Numbered from the stretch's first letter, positions 1 to 9,825 are shown. The stretch: 64,000 bases of DNA from CAWJLS01 sp963843755 (GCA_963843755.1 CAWJLS010000002.1:186001-250000), one strand, 5' to 3'. Notes: a model not told the origin generated them from the letters alone. Numbers and translations are program-made.

Positions 1-385
1 CGAGAAAGCCCTCGTAGGTCTCTTTGTCGCCCGAGTCGAGCCGCGGATAGGTGTACGTCGTCAGGCCGACGTCGAGGCTCCAGGTGTCGTTCAGGGCGAT
101 GCCGTAGCCGGCGAAGTAGTCGATCTCGAGCTCGTACCCCGACTCGGTCGGCGCACTGGCCCAGGCCCCGACGTAGCCGTCGCCGACGGTCAGCTTGACC
201 GACGGTTGAACCGCGCCCTCGGCCAGCTTCACGCCGCGGAAGACGTAGGCGCTCGCGTAGGTCAGGTCTGCCGAGACGGAGTAGGACTTTGCCGCCGCTG
301 GGGCCGGAGCGGTCGTCTGGGCCCCGGCGGACAGTGCCCCGAGGATCAGGGCAACGGAGAAGAAGGGGAGCAGTCTCTTGTTCAT
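1..385 (-). CDS. TorF-like putative porin, N-terminal part (runs off the window)
   Basis: Read on the minus strand from ATG at 385, the frame stays open to the window edge. It begins MNKRLLPFFSVALILGALSA, a signal peptide, followed by a linker rich in Ala, Pro and Thr. Short alternating hydrophobic stretches with Tyr and Phe then appear, including ASAYVFRGVKL, EIDYFAGYG and LDVGLTTYTYP. The YVFRG element and these strands are typical of the TorF/Gcw_chp family of small outer-membrane beta-barrels. It is divergent from the ammonium transporter at 625. Such porins often sit beside amt genes, so a role in nutrient uptake across the outer membrane is a reasonable inference. The C-terminal half is missing only because the window starts here. 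Confidence 0.75.
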   Translation of the reverse strand, partial: MNKRLLPFFSVALILGALSAGAQTTAPAPAAAKSYSVSADLTYASAYVFRGVKLAEGAVQPSVKLTVGDGYVGAWASAPTESGYELEIDYFAGYGIALNDTWSLDVGLTTYTYPRLDSGDKETYEGFL

Positions 386-624
386 GAGGGTCGGGGTCGG
401 TGGGTCGTGGTGGCTTCGTCGATGGCCGGAACTTACCATCGGCGAACAGCGCTCCGACCCGCCCCGCCGGTCGCCCCGGCCAGCCCCTCCGGGTAGGCGC
501 CCTGTCTCTTATACTGGAGAAGCACCTCCCGACGAAGAGCGGACGTTCTGCGCCGCGCTCACGAACCTTCATCCTCACGTTCAAGCCTTTGACCCGGAGA
601 GGGTCTGCACAAGAGGGGTCCGAG

Positions 625-1863
625 ATGATCATCGACACCGGAAACACCGCCTTCATGTTGCTTTGCGCCAGCTTGGTGATGCTCATGACACCGGGGTTGG
701 CGTTCTTCTACGGCGGGCTGGTCGGCCGCAAGAACGTCTTGACGATCATGATCCAGAGCTTTGTCTCCATGGGGTGGACGACGGTCCTTTGGTGGGCCTT
801 CGGGTTTTCTGCCTGCTTCAGTGGCGATCTCAAGAGCGGCACCGACTTCGCCGGCATCATCGGAAACTTCGACTGGGCGTTTCTCCGCGGCATCACTCTG
901 GACACGCCGTCGCCGATCAATTCGACCATCCCCATGATTGTCTTCTGCGCTTACCAGATGATGTTCGCCATCATCACCCCGGCCCTGATCACCGGCGCGT
1001 TCGCCAATCGCGTCACCTTCAAGGCCTACATGCTGTTCCTGACCGCCTGGTTGATTCTGGTCTACTTCCCCTTCGTCCACATGATCTGGGGCGGCGGCCT
1101 GCTGGCCAGTTGGGGCGTGCTCGATTTCGCGGGTGGCATCGTCGTCCACAACATCGCCGGTCTCGCGGCGCTGGCCTCGGTCTTGTACGTGGGCAAGCGC
1201 AAGGTGCTGGACCGGGGTCCGCACTCGATCCCGCTGGTCGCCCTGGGGACGGGCCTGCTCTGGTTCGGCTGGTACGGCTTCAACGCCGGCAGCGAGTTTC
1301 GTGTCGACGCCGTCACCGCCGTCGCCTTCATCAATACCGACATCGCCGCCAGCTTCGCCGCCATCGCCTGGCTCTGCGTCGACTGGATGACGACGAGAAA
1401 GCCCAAGTTCCTGGGTCTGCTGACGGGCGCCGTCGCGGGTCTCGCGACGATCACGCCGGCCGCGGGATACGTCTCGCCCGCGACCGCCGCCCTGATCGGG
1501 CTCATCGCCGGGGTGGTCTGCTTCTACGCCGTGGCGCTCAAGAACCGGCTCGGCTGGGACGACGCGCTCGACGTCTGGGGCGTCCACGGCGTCGGCGGGC
1601 TCATCGGGATCATTCTGTGCGGCGTCTTCGCGACCACGGCGTTCAACCCGGCCGGGGTCGACGGACTGCTGCGCGGCAACCCGCACTTCTTCCTCGTCGA
1701 GTGCGCCGCGGTCTTGCTGTCGTCGGTCTGGGCCTTCGTCTTCACCTACGGCATGCTCTGGCTGATCGACCGGATCACGCCGGTCAAGGTCGACGAGGCC
1801 GGCGAGTCGGTCGGCCTGGACATGGCGTTGCACGGCGAGGCCGCCTACCTCGAAGGCGTCTGA
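625..1863 (+). CDS. amt: Ammonium transporter
   Basis: A 412-residue inner-membrane protein that conducts ammonium/ammonia. About eleven hydrophobic helices are visible. The twin-histidine pore is present: H175 in VVHNIAGLAAL and H321 in WGVHGVGG. The family start (NTAFMLLCASLVMLMTPGLA) and the typical end (GLDMALHGEAAY) are both intact, and the length matches the family. I chose ATG 625 because the protein then begins at the periplasmic N-terminus typical of Amt proteins without a long signal sequence. A longer frame from 400 adds only low-quality residues. No glnB/glnK gene is adjacent downstream, so the usual PII partner must lie elsewhere. Confidence 0.95.
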   Translation: MIIDTGNTAFMLLCASLVMLMTPGLAFFYGGLVGRKNVLTIMIQSFVSMGWTTVLWWAFGFSACFSGDLKSGTDFAGIIGNFDWAFLRGITLDTPSPINSTIPMIVFCAYQMMFAIITPALITGAFANRVTFKAYMLFLTAWLILVYFPFVHMIWGGGLLASWGVLDFAGGIVVHNIAGLAALASVLYVGKRKVLDRGPHSIPLVALGTGLLWFGWYGFNAGSEFRVDAVTAVAFINTDIAASFAAIAWLCVDWMTTRKPKFLGLLTGAVAGLATITPAAGYVSPATAALIGLIAGVVCFYAVALKNRLGWDDALDVWGVHGVGGLIGIILCGVFATTAFNPAGVDGLLRGNPHFFLVECAAVLLSSVWAFVFTYGMLWLIDRITPVKVDEAGESVGLDMALHGEAAYLEGV

Positions 1864-1971
1864 GGGCGCTCCGGGCCTGGGGGCGACCTGTCGTTCCCGG
1901 GCCCGTCCCGTCGGCCGCCGTCGGTGCCGCCGGCGCGGCCGGCGGGAGCGTCGAGACGCGGCGCGAAGGGA

Positions 1972-3003
1972 CTAGAAGAGGGAGGGGGAGCCGTCGCCGT
2001 TCGAGTCGTCGTCGGGCGCCTCGAGGTGCTCGTCCTCGGGCGGGCCGTCGTCGACCGGCAGGTAGACATGGCGGCCGAGGCCCCGCAGGTACTGGATCTC
2101 CTGCGGGCTCTTGCGGCGCTGGTTCCTGAACTGGTTGATCTTCGAGTCCAGGTCGTCGATGAAGTGGAGCACCAGCGCCTCGACGGTCATCGGCTCGACC
2201 GCCGCGCCGTACTCGCGCTTGCCCTGGTGGGAGAGGACCAGGTGCTCCAGGTGCAACGCCAGATCCTCGGGGAAGTCGGGGATCGCCGCGCACCGGTCGC
2301 GCACCATGTCGCGGCCGATCACCACGTGACCGACCAGCCGCCCGGGCAGGGTGTAGTCGTTGGCCGGCATGGCGCCCAGCTCGATCGTCTTGCCCAGGTC
2401 GTGGAAGAGGACGCCGACCAGCAGCAGGTCGCGGTCGATCTCCGGGTAGTGGTCGGCCATCTTGAGGGCCAGCTCCGCCATGGAGACGGTGTGCTCGAGC
2501 AGCCCACCCAGGTACGCGTGGTGCATCACCTTGGCCGCCGGGTGCTCGCGCAGGGCCCCGCCATGGATCGCCAGGGTCTCCTCGACCAGGCGGCGGAAGA
2601 TCGGGCGCTCGATCTCGCTCGGATAGATCGCCTCCAGCCGGCGCCACAGGTCGCCGATGTCCTCGGGCGAGGACGGGATCAGCTTGGCCTCGTCGAAGCC
2701 GTACTCCCGGTCGGCATCGGTCGCCCGCCGGCACTTGTCGACGGAGATCTGGAGCTGGTCGCGGTAGCTCTTGACCAGCCCGGTGAAGGCGACGAAGTCG
2801 TGGGCCTCGTAGTCGCCGTCGATCGCCGGCGATCCGGACCAGACCTTGGCGGAGATCGAGCCGGAGCCGTCGGAGAGCTCCATGTCCAGGTAGTCCTTGC
2901 CGGTGCGGTCCTGGCGCCGCTCCTTGCGCGTGAGCAGCGCGAACCCCTGGACCTGGTCTCCGGCGTCCCACGTGGCGATCGGCTCGTTGACCTGTTTCTG
3001 CAT
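1972..3003 (-). CDS. YhaM-like 3'-5' exoribonuclease (OB-fold plus HD domain)
   Basis: A 343-residue cytoplasmic protein. Residues about 15-95 form an OB-fold nucleic-acid binding domain (DYLDMELSDGSGSISAKVW). Residues about 150-290 form an HD-type phosphohydrolase domain with metal-binding elements HHAYLGGLLEHT, LFHDLGK, GH and HLVLSHQG. This order matches the YhaM/CBF1 family, which degrades RNA and single-stranded DNA from the 3' end. The tail is acidic (DDGPPEDEHLEAPDDDSNGD), as often seen in these homologues. ATG 3003 begins MQKQVNEPIATW and the upstream extension looks non-coding. The gene is convergent with amt and divergent from the VWA gene. Confidence 0.88.
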   Translation of the reverse strand: MQKQVNEPIATWDAGDQVQGFALLTRKERRQDRTGKDYLDMELSDGSGSISAKVWSGSPAIDGDYEAHDFVAFTGLVKSYRDQLQISVDKCRRATDADREYGFDEAKLIPSSPEDIGDLWRRLEAIYPSEIERPIFRRLVEETLAIHGGALREHPAAKVMHHAYLGGLLEHTVSMAELALKMADHYPEIDRDLLLVGVLFHDLGKTIELGAMPANDYTLPGRLVGHVVIGRDMVRDRCAAIPDFPEDLALHLEHLVLSHQGKREYGAAVEPMTVEALVLHFIDDLDSKINQFRNQRRKSPQEIQYLRGLGRHVYLPVDDGPPEDEHLEAPDDDSNGDGSPSLF

Positions 3004-3139
3004 CGGGCCATCGTACCTGAAGCCCCCAGCTCGGTGGGGTTCCGGTGGGGCAGCCGCGGGGGCGCCGTGGGGCCGCCTCGGGGGCCGGCCCGGCGAGGAC
3101 GCGCCGCTGGCACTGGGGTTGCTTGGTCGCGGTAGAGTC

Positions 3140-5881
3140 ATGCCCGTGCGCCCTGCCCGCCGTCCCCGCCGTTCCTGTCGTCCAGCGATGGCGTCCGTCC
3201 TCCAGGTCACGCTCCTTCTCGGTCTCGTCCTGGCGGGAGCGGGCTCGCTCGCCCTGCCGGCACCGGCCGGGGCGGCGACGCCGCCGGAGCTCTGGCCCGC
3301 CACCGAGCGCGCCTTCTTCTTCGACGGGCCCGCCTGGCTGCTGACCGACGAGCAGCGCGCCGATCTGGTCAAGATGTCGGACGCCGACCGCAGCGCCTTC
3401 ATCGAGCGGTTCCTCTCCGCCGCCGACCTTCCCTCGGTCTCCGCCGGCGAGCTGGCGGAGGCGATCGACCGCCGGCGCCGCCTGATGCGCCAGACCATCC
3501 CGACGCCCCTCGACGTCCGTTCCCGGCTGCTGTTCCTGCACGGGCCGCCAGCCGAACGGTTGGTGGTCGACTGCGGCGAGACGTTCCACCCGCTCGAGGT
3601 CTGGCGCTACCCGAAGCCACGGCCCCGGGAAGAGGGGCAGCTCCAGGCGCTCCTGCCGTACCAGCCCGGGCCGGGCGAGCCGTGGCGGCTGTGGACGCCC
3701 TACGACTCGAAGAAGGCGCTCTACACGGAGGAGATGGCCTACTACCTGGAGCAGTGGCAAAAGCTCAACGGCCGGCTCTTCGACGCCAGGCGCTTCGACC
3801 TCCAGACCTGCGAGCAGACCCGCAAGATCGACGAGGCCACGGGCATCCGCGGCCTGGTCGGGTTCACCAAGCACCGTCCGACCGCGGAGGACATGGTCTC
3901 CTTCCTGGCACCCCCGGCCGACCTCGGCGCCTGGGTCCAGGAGGCGCTGCGCACGCCCGCTCCCCCGGAGCCGCCGCGGGTCCCGACGGGTGATCTGAAG
4001 CTCTACTTCCCGGACGCCAAGGGCCAGCGGCTGGTGACGCGCTACATGCTGCCGATCCCCGACACGTCGACGCTCTCGACGGCCCCGAACGATGCCGGTG
4101 ACGGCACCGAGTACCGCCTGACCGTCGAAGGGCTGGTCGAGGAGGGCGGCAAGGTGTTCGACCAGTTCCGGGTCCGGTTCGTGCTGCCGGCGGGGGGCGG
4201 GGACGACGGGGAGACCGGCCGAACGCCCGGCGGACCGCCCGGAGGGGCCTCTGGCGAAGCGCCCGCCGGGACCGAAGAGGCCGCCGCGACCGCCGAGCCA
4301 CAGACGACCGCCGCGGGCGGCCCCGCGGCGCCCGACGGGTTCGTCCTGGTCTGGAACGAGCTGCTCCGGCCGAACCAGGACTACGTGGTCCGGCTGCTGG
4401 TGCGCGACGAGGTGGGCGGGGCGGTGACCTACCTGTCCGACGGCTTCCGGGTGCCGTCGTCGGCACGGCCGGGCGACCTGCCGCCGGCGCCGGCGCGGGT
4501 GGCCGAGGCGGTCAACCGCTCACTCTCGGAGCAGCCGATCGCCGGCGAGGACAGCCTGGTCCTGGTACCGCCCGTGGACGACGTGGTGCTCGGTCTCTGG
4601 CGGGCCGAAGCGATCGTCAGCGGCAGCCGGATCGTCAAGGTGGCGTTCTCGGTCGACGGGGAGCTCCGCCTGACCGACACCCGGCCGCCCTACTCGGGCG
4701 AGGTGCGCCTGGCCCAGTTCCCGCGCGAGCAGGTGGTCCGTGCCGACGGGCTCGACGCCGCCGGCAACGTGGTGGCCCACGACGAGGTGGTGATCAACCA
4801 GCCTCGCGGCGCGTTCGCGGTGCACATCACCGATCCGCCCCAGGGGGCGGCCCTCACCGGTGAGGTCCAGGTGACGGCCCAGGTCGTCGTGCCCGAAGGG
4901 CGGCGGGTCGAGGACGTGGTCTACGAGGTGGCCGGTAAGGAGGTCGCGCGCCTCGAGCATCCGCCCTGGCAGGCCACGGTGCAGGTGCCCGAGGGCGGCG
5001 GCCTGACCTACCTCTCGGTGACCGCCAAGCTCGACGACGGCCGCACCGGCGAGGACGTGCGCCTGCTCAACGCGCCGGACTTCGTCGGCCAGGTCGACGT
5101 CGACCTGGTGGAGCTCTACGCCGCGGTCACCGACCACGACGGCCGCCCGATCCACGGCCTGAAGGCCGACGACTTCTCGGTCTTCGTCGGCGGCGAGCAG
5201 CTTCCGATCGACCGTTTCGAGACGGTCGACAACCTGCCGCTGACCGTCGGCATCACCATCGACTCCTCGGGCTCCATGGCCGACGCCCTCGCCGAAGCCC
5301 AGAAGGCGGCCCGCGACTTCCTCTCTCACGTGGTCGGCCTCCAGGACCACGCGTTCTCGGTCGGCTTCGCCAGCCAGCCGGTCCTGCTCATGCCGCCGAC
5401 CGCGGACGTCGACGCGGTCGCCGACTCCCTGGGGCGGCTGCAGGCGGTCGGCGCCACCGCGCTCCACGACGCGGTGGTCACCAGCCTGTACTACTTCCGC
5501 GGCTTCCCGGGCCAGCGGGTGATGGTGCTGCTCTCGGACGGTGACGACACCACCAGCGCCTACTCCTTCGACGACGCCCTGGAGTACGCGCGCCGGAGCG
5601 GGGTCGCCATCTACAGCATCGGGCTCAAGATCGGCCGTGCCAGCCTGTCGGCCCGGAGTAAGCTCAAGACTCTGGCGGAGGAGACCGGCGGGCGCGCCTT
5701 CTTCATCTCCAAGGCAGAGGAGCTCGAAGGGGTCTACGGCGAGATCGAGCAAGAGCTGCGCAGCCGCTACATGCTCGCCGTCACCCCCAAGGACAAGGCG
5801 AGCGGGACGTACCAGGAGGTCGAGGTGAAAGTGGACCGGCGTGGGGCCAACGTGAGGACCGCCCGAGGGATCTACCAGTGA
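3140..5881 (+). CDS. GWxTD / VWFA-related exported protein
   Basis: A 913-residue exported protein. An Arg-rich N-terminus leads into a hydrophobic signal segment (MASVLQVTLLLGLVLAGAGS). Residues about 50-270 resemble the GWxTD domain common in Acidobacteria (LFLHGPPAERLVVDCGETFH, LEVWRYP). A Pro/Gly/Glu-rich linker and Ig-like segments follow. The C-terminal third is a von Willebrand A domain with the MIDAS motif DSSGS at residue 708, the TALHDAV threonine and the LLSDGDD aspartate. It resembles the TIGR03436 VWFA-related family of Acidobacteria. The role is probably surface or periplasmic adhesion or assembly; substrate unknown. The start could also be Met at 3188. It overlaps the next gene by four bases. 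Confidence 0.8.
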   Translation: MPVRPARRPRRSCRPAMASVLQVTLLLGLVLAGAGSLALPAPAGAATPPELWPATERAFFFDGPAWLLTDEQRADLVKMSDADRSAFIERFLSAADLPSVSAGELAEAIDRRRRLMRQTIPTPLDVRSRLLFLHGPPAERLVVDCGETFHPLEVWRYPKPRPREEGQLQALLPYQPGPGEPWRLWTPYDSKKALYTEEMAYYLEQWQKLNGRLFDARRFDLQTCEQTRKIDEATGIRGLVGFTKHRPTAEDMVSFLAPPADLGAWVQEALRTPAPPEPPRVPTGDLKLYFPDAKGQRLVTRYMLPIPDTSTLSTAPNDAGDGTEYRLTVEGLVEEGGKVFDQFRVRFVLPAGGGDDGETGRTPGGPPGGASGEAPAGTEEAAATAEPQTTAAGGPAAPDGFVLVWNELLRPNQDYVVRLLVRDEVGGAVTYLSDGFRVPSSARPGDLPPAPARVAEAVNRSLSEQPIAGEDSLVLVPPVDDVVLGLWRAEAIVSGSRIVKVAFSVDGELRLTDTRPPYSGEVRLAQFPREQVVRADGLDAAGNVVAHDEVVINQPRGAFAVHITDPPQGAALTGEVQVTAQVVVPEGRRVEDVVYEVAGKEVARLEHPPWQATVQVPEGGGLTYLSVTAKLDDGRTGEDVRLLNAPDFVGQVDVDLVELYAAVTDHDGRPIHGLKADDFSVFVGGEQLPIDRFETVDNLPLTVGITIDSSGSMADALAEAQKAARDFLSHVVGLQDHAFSVGFASQPVLLMPPTADVDAVADSLGRLQAVGATALHDAVVTSLYYFRGFPGQRVMVLLSDGDDTTSAYSFDDALEYARRSGVAIYSIGLKIGRASLSARSKLKTLAEETGGRAFFISKAEELEGVYGEIEQELRSRYMLAVTPKDKASGTYQEVEVKVDRRGANVRTARGIYQ

Positions 5882-6573
5882 GGCCGGGGACGGCGCGGAG
5901 ACACGGGGCGGCGCTCGTCGCGTTGCTGGCGGCGGCGCTGGCGGTCTGCGGTCCGTGGGCGGCCGCGGCCTCGCCGACCCCGTCGCCGGAGGCCCAGGCC
6001 TTCCGGTTCGGCAGCCTCAACCGCACCTACTCCATGAACGGTGCCACAGTCGCGCCAATCCGCCAGGGGCCGCTCACCATCCACCTCTCCTCGCCCCACA
6101 ACGTGCTGGTGGTGCAGAAGAACCTCCTGGAGCTCCAGCCCCTGGGCGACGGCACCTACCGCTCCCACGTGAGCATCGACCTGCTCGGCAGCGGCGACCT
6201 GGTCGCCCGGTTCGACACCGGCACCGGCGCCGGTGAGCCGATGGACGACCGGGTCGTCCTGCCACCCCAGACCATCGACCTCGAAGGGCGGATCAAGTTC
6301 GACCGGGTTCCCGCCGGCTGGGAGGTGACCGCCCTCTCCCTGCCGCCACAGACCGAGGTCAAGATCCAGAGCCGCGTGGTCACCAGCCTGGTCAACCTCT
6401 GCGAGCAGCTCTCCGCCTTCCTCGGCCTCGAGTGCGGCGGCCTCCAGACCTCCCTCACCCAGGTCGCCGTACCGCTCCCGAAGCCGGGCAGCGTCTTCCT
6501 GCTCCAGGAGAGCGACCTGACGCCGGCGGAGGTTCAGGCGCTGGATGCCTACCTCGGCACGGGAATTCCCTAA
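5878..6573 (+). CDS. Hypothetical exported protein, coupled to the VWA gene
   Basis: A 231-residue protein starting at GTG 5878, inside the stop of the preceding gene (GTGA overlap), so the two are translationally coupled. It begins with basic residues and an Ala/Leu-rich signal peptide (ALVALLAAALAVCGPWAAAA). The mature part is rich in beta-type sequence and ends in a segment with two cysteines near an ECGG motif. I do not recognise a family. The coupling suggests it works with the GWxTD/VWA protein in the periplasm or on the outer surface. Confidence 0.7.
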   Translation: MRPGTARRHGAALVALLAAALAVCGPWAAAASPTPSPEAQAFRFGSLNRTYSMNGATVAPIRQGPLTIHLSSPHNVLVVQKNLLELQPLGDGTYRSHVSIDLLGSGDLVARFDTGTGAGEPMDDRVVLPPQTIDLEGRIKFDRVPAGWEVTALSLPPQTEVKIQSRVVTSLVNLCEQLSAFLGLECGGLQTSLTQVAVPLPKPGSVFLLQESDLTPAEVQALDAYLGTGIP

Positions 6574-6752
6574 ACCCCTGCCCCCGTTCTAGTTCCCGCC
6601 ACCGGGCGACCTTCGCCCACGCGATCGAGCCCGTCCGGTCCACCCAGCGGGCCCCGCCGGCTTCAGCCTGTCCGGCCGGGCCGCCAGCAGCGCACCCCCC
6701 GAGACCGCGACCGGACCACCACAGGATCAAGACCAGAGGACCGACTCCCACG

Positions 6753-7301
6753 ATGAGCTCGCGCCGTAGCGTCAACCGTCTGTACTACTTCACCACCGAG
6801 GACGAGAGCATCCTCGCCGAGAACTTCCCGCGCATCGAAGAGAGCGTCTTCGCCGTGACCTACAAGGTCAAGGGCACGGACGACGTCTTCATCACCACCG
6901 CCGAGACCCGCGAGGCGATGGAGCGCCACGACATCGCCCACAACATCCTCGCCGAGGAGGACGGAGCCAAGATCGCGCTCTTCCACTCGCCGCTCTCGAA
7001 GGAGGAGCTGATCGACTTCGAGGACGCGCTCAAGGCGTTGACGCTCGCCCACCGGTCGATCGGCATGGCGTGTGTCGGGGTGAACGGCGAGGGGAACCTG
7101 GGGTTCGACCTGTCGAAGGGGACCCACCAGTTCACCTACTTCACCGCCCCTGCCGGCCACACCTTCATCTGGCGGCTGTTCACCGAGCGCGAGGAGGCGC
7201 ACAACTTCCTGGCCAAGCTGACGATGAACGACAGGAAGGCGCTCGAGTGGGTGGAGTCGATGCCGCTGGACAACGCGGCCGATCTGAAGGGCTTCCACTA
7301 G
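6753..7301 (+). CDS. Hypothetical cytoplasmic protein, 182 aa
   Basis: The protein begins MSSRRSVNRLYYFTTEDESI at ATG 6753. It has no signal peptide or membrane segment and is of mixed charge. It contains elements such as FAVTYKVKGTDDVFITTAETREAM and a C-terminal DRKALEWVESMPLDNAADLKGFH region (about residues 155-182). Codon third positions are strongly G/C as in the neighbours, so the gene looks real. The in-frame extension back to 6432 overlaps the upstream gene and has poor composition, so I left it out. I do not recognise the family. Confidence 0.7.
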   Translation: MSSRRSVNRLYYFTTEDESILAENFPRIEESVFAVTYKVKGTDDVFITTAETREAMERHDIAHNILAEEDGAKIALFHSPLSKEELIDFEDALKALTLAHRSIGMACVGVNGEGNLGFDLSKGTHQFTYFTAPAGHTFIWRLFTEREEAHNFLAKLTMNDRKALEWVESMPLDNAADLKGFH

Positions 7302-8147
7302 ACAGTAGATAGGGGGCGTTCGCCGGGAGCGCGTGGGGAGGCACGGCTCCGGGACGGCGTGTGCGGGGTCGCGCGGGGCGGGGCGAGGCGGGTCGGCCGG
7401 GGGACGCCCCCGCTGAGGACCGGCTCTCGCTTCGAAGAGTGATGAACCGGGTGCTCGCGCCTCGGTTCCGGCTCGCGGCGCGGAGGCCTGTGTGCGGTCA
7501 CCGCCCGCTGCGCGCGCTCGCCTCCAACGCCCTCTGCGGGGGCGTCCCCCGACCGACCCTGGTGGCCCGAAGCGTTCTCTCTCTGTCCGGCGCCTCCCCC
7601 CCGCTCCACGATCGGACCGCCTGCCTCCTCCACCGACCGGCAATGGACTCCTGATTGAAGATCGTTCGGAGTGGGCGTCAGATCCACAGCGATCGAGCGT
7701 CAGGATGGGTTGAGGAAGGGGGGGCGTCAGCCCAGCGTTCTTAGACCTTTCCGGGACTGGAGAGGGGTTCTCCACGCATCCCCCTGGGTCCCGACAGGCC
7801 CCAACCTCGGGTACCGTGCGGGATTGATCCACCGCCGGGTTGCCCATACCCCCTCGATGCTCGACCAGCCCCACCGTTGAGTACCGCGGCGATCATCGTG
7901 GGGGAGGAGCGGGGCGGGAGGCCCGAGCTGGAGGGCGTTGAGGAGCGCGCCCGCGAGAGCGCCTGAGCAGACTGGCCAGCCCGGCGCGCTCCGAACCGAG
8001 CCATGCGTTGATCCCCCAACCGTCCAGCTCGCATGGCGTCCCGGAGGCCGGGCCTCCCGGTCCGCTCCCGGCGACCCCCTCGCCGAAGGACCTCCCCGCC
8101 GAAGGATCGCTGAAAGACCGCGACGCGAGCAGTACAATCAGCGGCCC
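7302..8147. other. Intergenic stretch with no convincing gene
   Basis: About 850 bp between the hypothetical gene and xseA. Several frames are open because of the high GC, but they are rich in Arg, Pro and Ser and lack start-site signals or family features on either strand. I saw no tRNA fold or clear terminator. The xseA start region at the right end has no strong Shine-Dalgarno sequence. Confidence 0.5.
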
Positions 8148-9524
8148 ATGGAGAACCTGACCCTCTTCGACGAGACCTACTCGGTCTCGGACCTGTGCGA
8201 GGAGATCAAGGGGTTCTTGTCGACCACCTTCTCGTCGATCTGGGTGGCCGGGGAGGTCCAGCGCGTCCGCGAGAGCCGGCGCGGGCACCTCTACTTCGAG
8301 CTGGTCGAAAAGGGCGCCGGCGACGACATCCTCGGCAAGCTCGACTGCGTCCTCTGGCGCACCGACCACCAGCGGGTCCAGCGCATGCTCTCCCAGAGCG
8401 ACCAGCGGATCGCCGAAGGGCTCCAGATGCGTGTCCGCGGCGGCGTCGACTTCTACCCGCCGGGCGGCCGCCTGCAGTTCGTCGTCCGCGAGGTCGATCC
8501 GCTGTTCACCGTCGGCCTGCTCGCCCAGCGCCGCCAGCAGACGCTCGAGGCGCTCGCCAGGGCCGGCCTCATGGAGCGCAACAAAGGGCTCGAGCTGCCC
8601 GAGGTGCCGCTCCGCCTGGGGCTGGTCACCTCCCACGGCAGCGCCGCCTACCACGACTTCCTCCACACCCTCGGCGAGAGCGCCTACGGCTTCCGGGTGC
8701 TGTTCGTCCATGCCGCGGTGCAGGGCAAGGGGGCCGAGGGGGAGCTGGTTTCGGCGCTCGCCGCGCTGGCCGGGGCGCCGATCGACTGTGCCGTCCTGAT
8801 CCGCGGCGGCGGCTCGAAGACCGACCTGGCTGTGTTCGACAGCCGGCCGGTGGCCGAGGCGGTGGCGACGGCGCCGTTCCCGGTGCTGACCGGCCTGGGG
8901 CACGAGATCGACCAGTCGATCGCCGACCTGGTCGCCCACACGGCGCTCAAGACGCCGACCCGGGTGGCCGAGCACCTGATCGACCGGGTGGCGCGGGCGG
9001 ACCAGCGCCTCACCCTGGCCGTTCGCGATCTCAAGCGCGAGGCGGTCGAGCGGTTGCGGCGCGGGCGCGAGGCGCTGGGCAGCGCCGAACGGGGGGTGGA
9101 GCTGGCCCGCACGAAGGTGGCGGCCGCGGCCGGCCGTCTGGGTGAGCTCTCCCGGGCGCTGGGCCGCACGGGGCGGCTCCGCCTGGCCGGGGCCGCCGCC
9201 GGTGTGACGACGATCGCCCGGCGCCTGGGGGACGGGGCGCCCCGGCTGGTGGCCCGGCGCCGCGGTGCGCCGGATCAGCTCGCTCGCCGGCTGGTGGCGG
9301 TCGCCCGCGGGCGCCTGCGGGAGGCGCGGGCCACCGTCGACGGCCTCGACCGCCTGACCGGGGAGCTCGCCCCTCAACGCGCCCTCGAACGGGGCTTCAG
9401 CATCACGCGCAGCGCCGCCGGGCGCGCGCTCCGGCAGCCGTCCGAGGCGGCGGCCGGCGAACGGATCACGACGCAACTGGCCGGCGGAACGCTGATCAGC
9501 CGAGTAGAAGAGGAGACGACATGA
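8148..9524 (+). CDS. xseA: Exodeoxyribonuclease VII large subunit
   Basis: A 458-residue cytoplasmic subunit of exonuclease VII, which degrades single-stranded DNA in both directions. The N-terminal OB domain (YSVSDLCEEIKGFLSTTF, VWVAGEVQR-like SIWVAGEVQRVRES) is followed by the catalytic domain. The latter has GLVTSHGSAAYHDF, VLIRGGGSKTDLAVFD and the signature LTGLGHEIDQSIADLVAH with KTPTRVAEHL. A charged coiled-coil C-terminal part follows. ATG 8148 begins MENLTLFDETYSVSDL. The stop overlaps the start of xseB (ATGA), the usual arrangement for a coupled complex. Confidence 0.95.
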   Translation: MENLTLFDETYSVSDLCEEIKGFLSTTFSSIWVAGEVQRVRESRRGHLYFELVEKGAGDDILGKLDCVLWRTDHQRVQRMLSQSDQRIAEGLQMRVRGGVDFYPPGGRLQFVVREVDPLFTVGLLAQRRQQTLEALARAGLMERNKGLELPEVPLRLGLVTSHGSAAYHDFLHTLGESAYGFRVLFVHAAVQGKGAEGELVSALAALAGAPIDCAVLIRGGGSKTDLAVFDSRPVAEAVATAPFPVLTGLGHEIDQSIADLVAHTALKTPTRVAEHLIDRVARADQRLTLAVRDLKREAVERLRRGREALGSAERGVELARTKVAAAAGRLGELSRALGRTGRLRLAGAAAGVTTIARRLGDGAPRLVARRRGAPDQLARRLVAVARGRLREARATVDGLDRLTGELAPQRALERGFSITRSAAGRALRQPSEAAAGERITTQLAGGTLISRVEEETT

Positions 9525-9748
9525 GCGACGAGCGGACGATCGAGGACCTCAAGTTCGGTGAGGCGATGGAGGAGCTCGAGGCGATCCTGCGGCGGATCGA
9601 GGAGGAGGAGATCGACATCGACTCCCTCGCCGAGGAGCTCAAGCGGGCGACCGCCCTGCTCGAGCTGTGCCGCGGCAAGATCAGGAAGGCCGAGGTCGAG
9701 GTGACCCAGATCGTCCAGGGCCTGGAAGAGGAGGAGGCGGAGGGCTGA
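9521..9748 (+). CDS. xseB: Exodeoxyribonuclease VII small subunit
   Basis: A 75-residue protein with the family pattern KFGEAMEELEAILRRIEEE followed by helical residues ending near LEEEEAEG. It binds the coiled coil of XseA to form exonuclease VII. The ATG overlaps the xseA stop by four bases, so the two are coupled. Confidence 0.95.
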   Translation: MSDERTIEDLKFGEAMEELEAILRRIEEEEIDIDSLAEELKRATALLELCRGKIRKAEVEVTQIVQGLEEEEAEG

Positions 9749-9752
9749 CCCG

Positions 9753-9825
9753 GGTCGCCCCCCAATCCCTCGATCCCTTTCCCGCCCTCGCGGGGGGAAA
9801 GGGACGCCCCCGCCCGGGAGGGCAC
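9753..9825. repeat. REP-like palindromic intergenic repeat, copy 1
   Basis: The element contains a perfect 10-bp stem, TCCCTTTCCC (9774-9783) and GGGAAAGGGA (9795-9804), preceded by CCCTCGA and followed by CGCCCCCGCCCG. A homologous copy in the opposite orientation lies at 13563-13627. It sits between convergent genes and could also act as a terminator for xseB. Confidence 0.7.

Noticed and set aside
206..496. Plus-strand open frame over the window's first gene
   Set aside because: It is antisense to the clear porin signal peptide and strands on the minus strand.
559..1833. Long minus-strand open frame opposite amt
   Set aside because: Rich in Arg, Asp and Gly with no hydrophobic helices; the plus strand encodes an unmistakable transporter.
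7298..8137. Several overlapping open frames before xseA
   Set aside because: Composition typical of chance frames in high-GC DNA, no ribosome sites and no recognised motifs.
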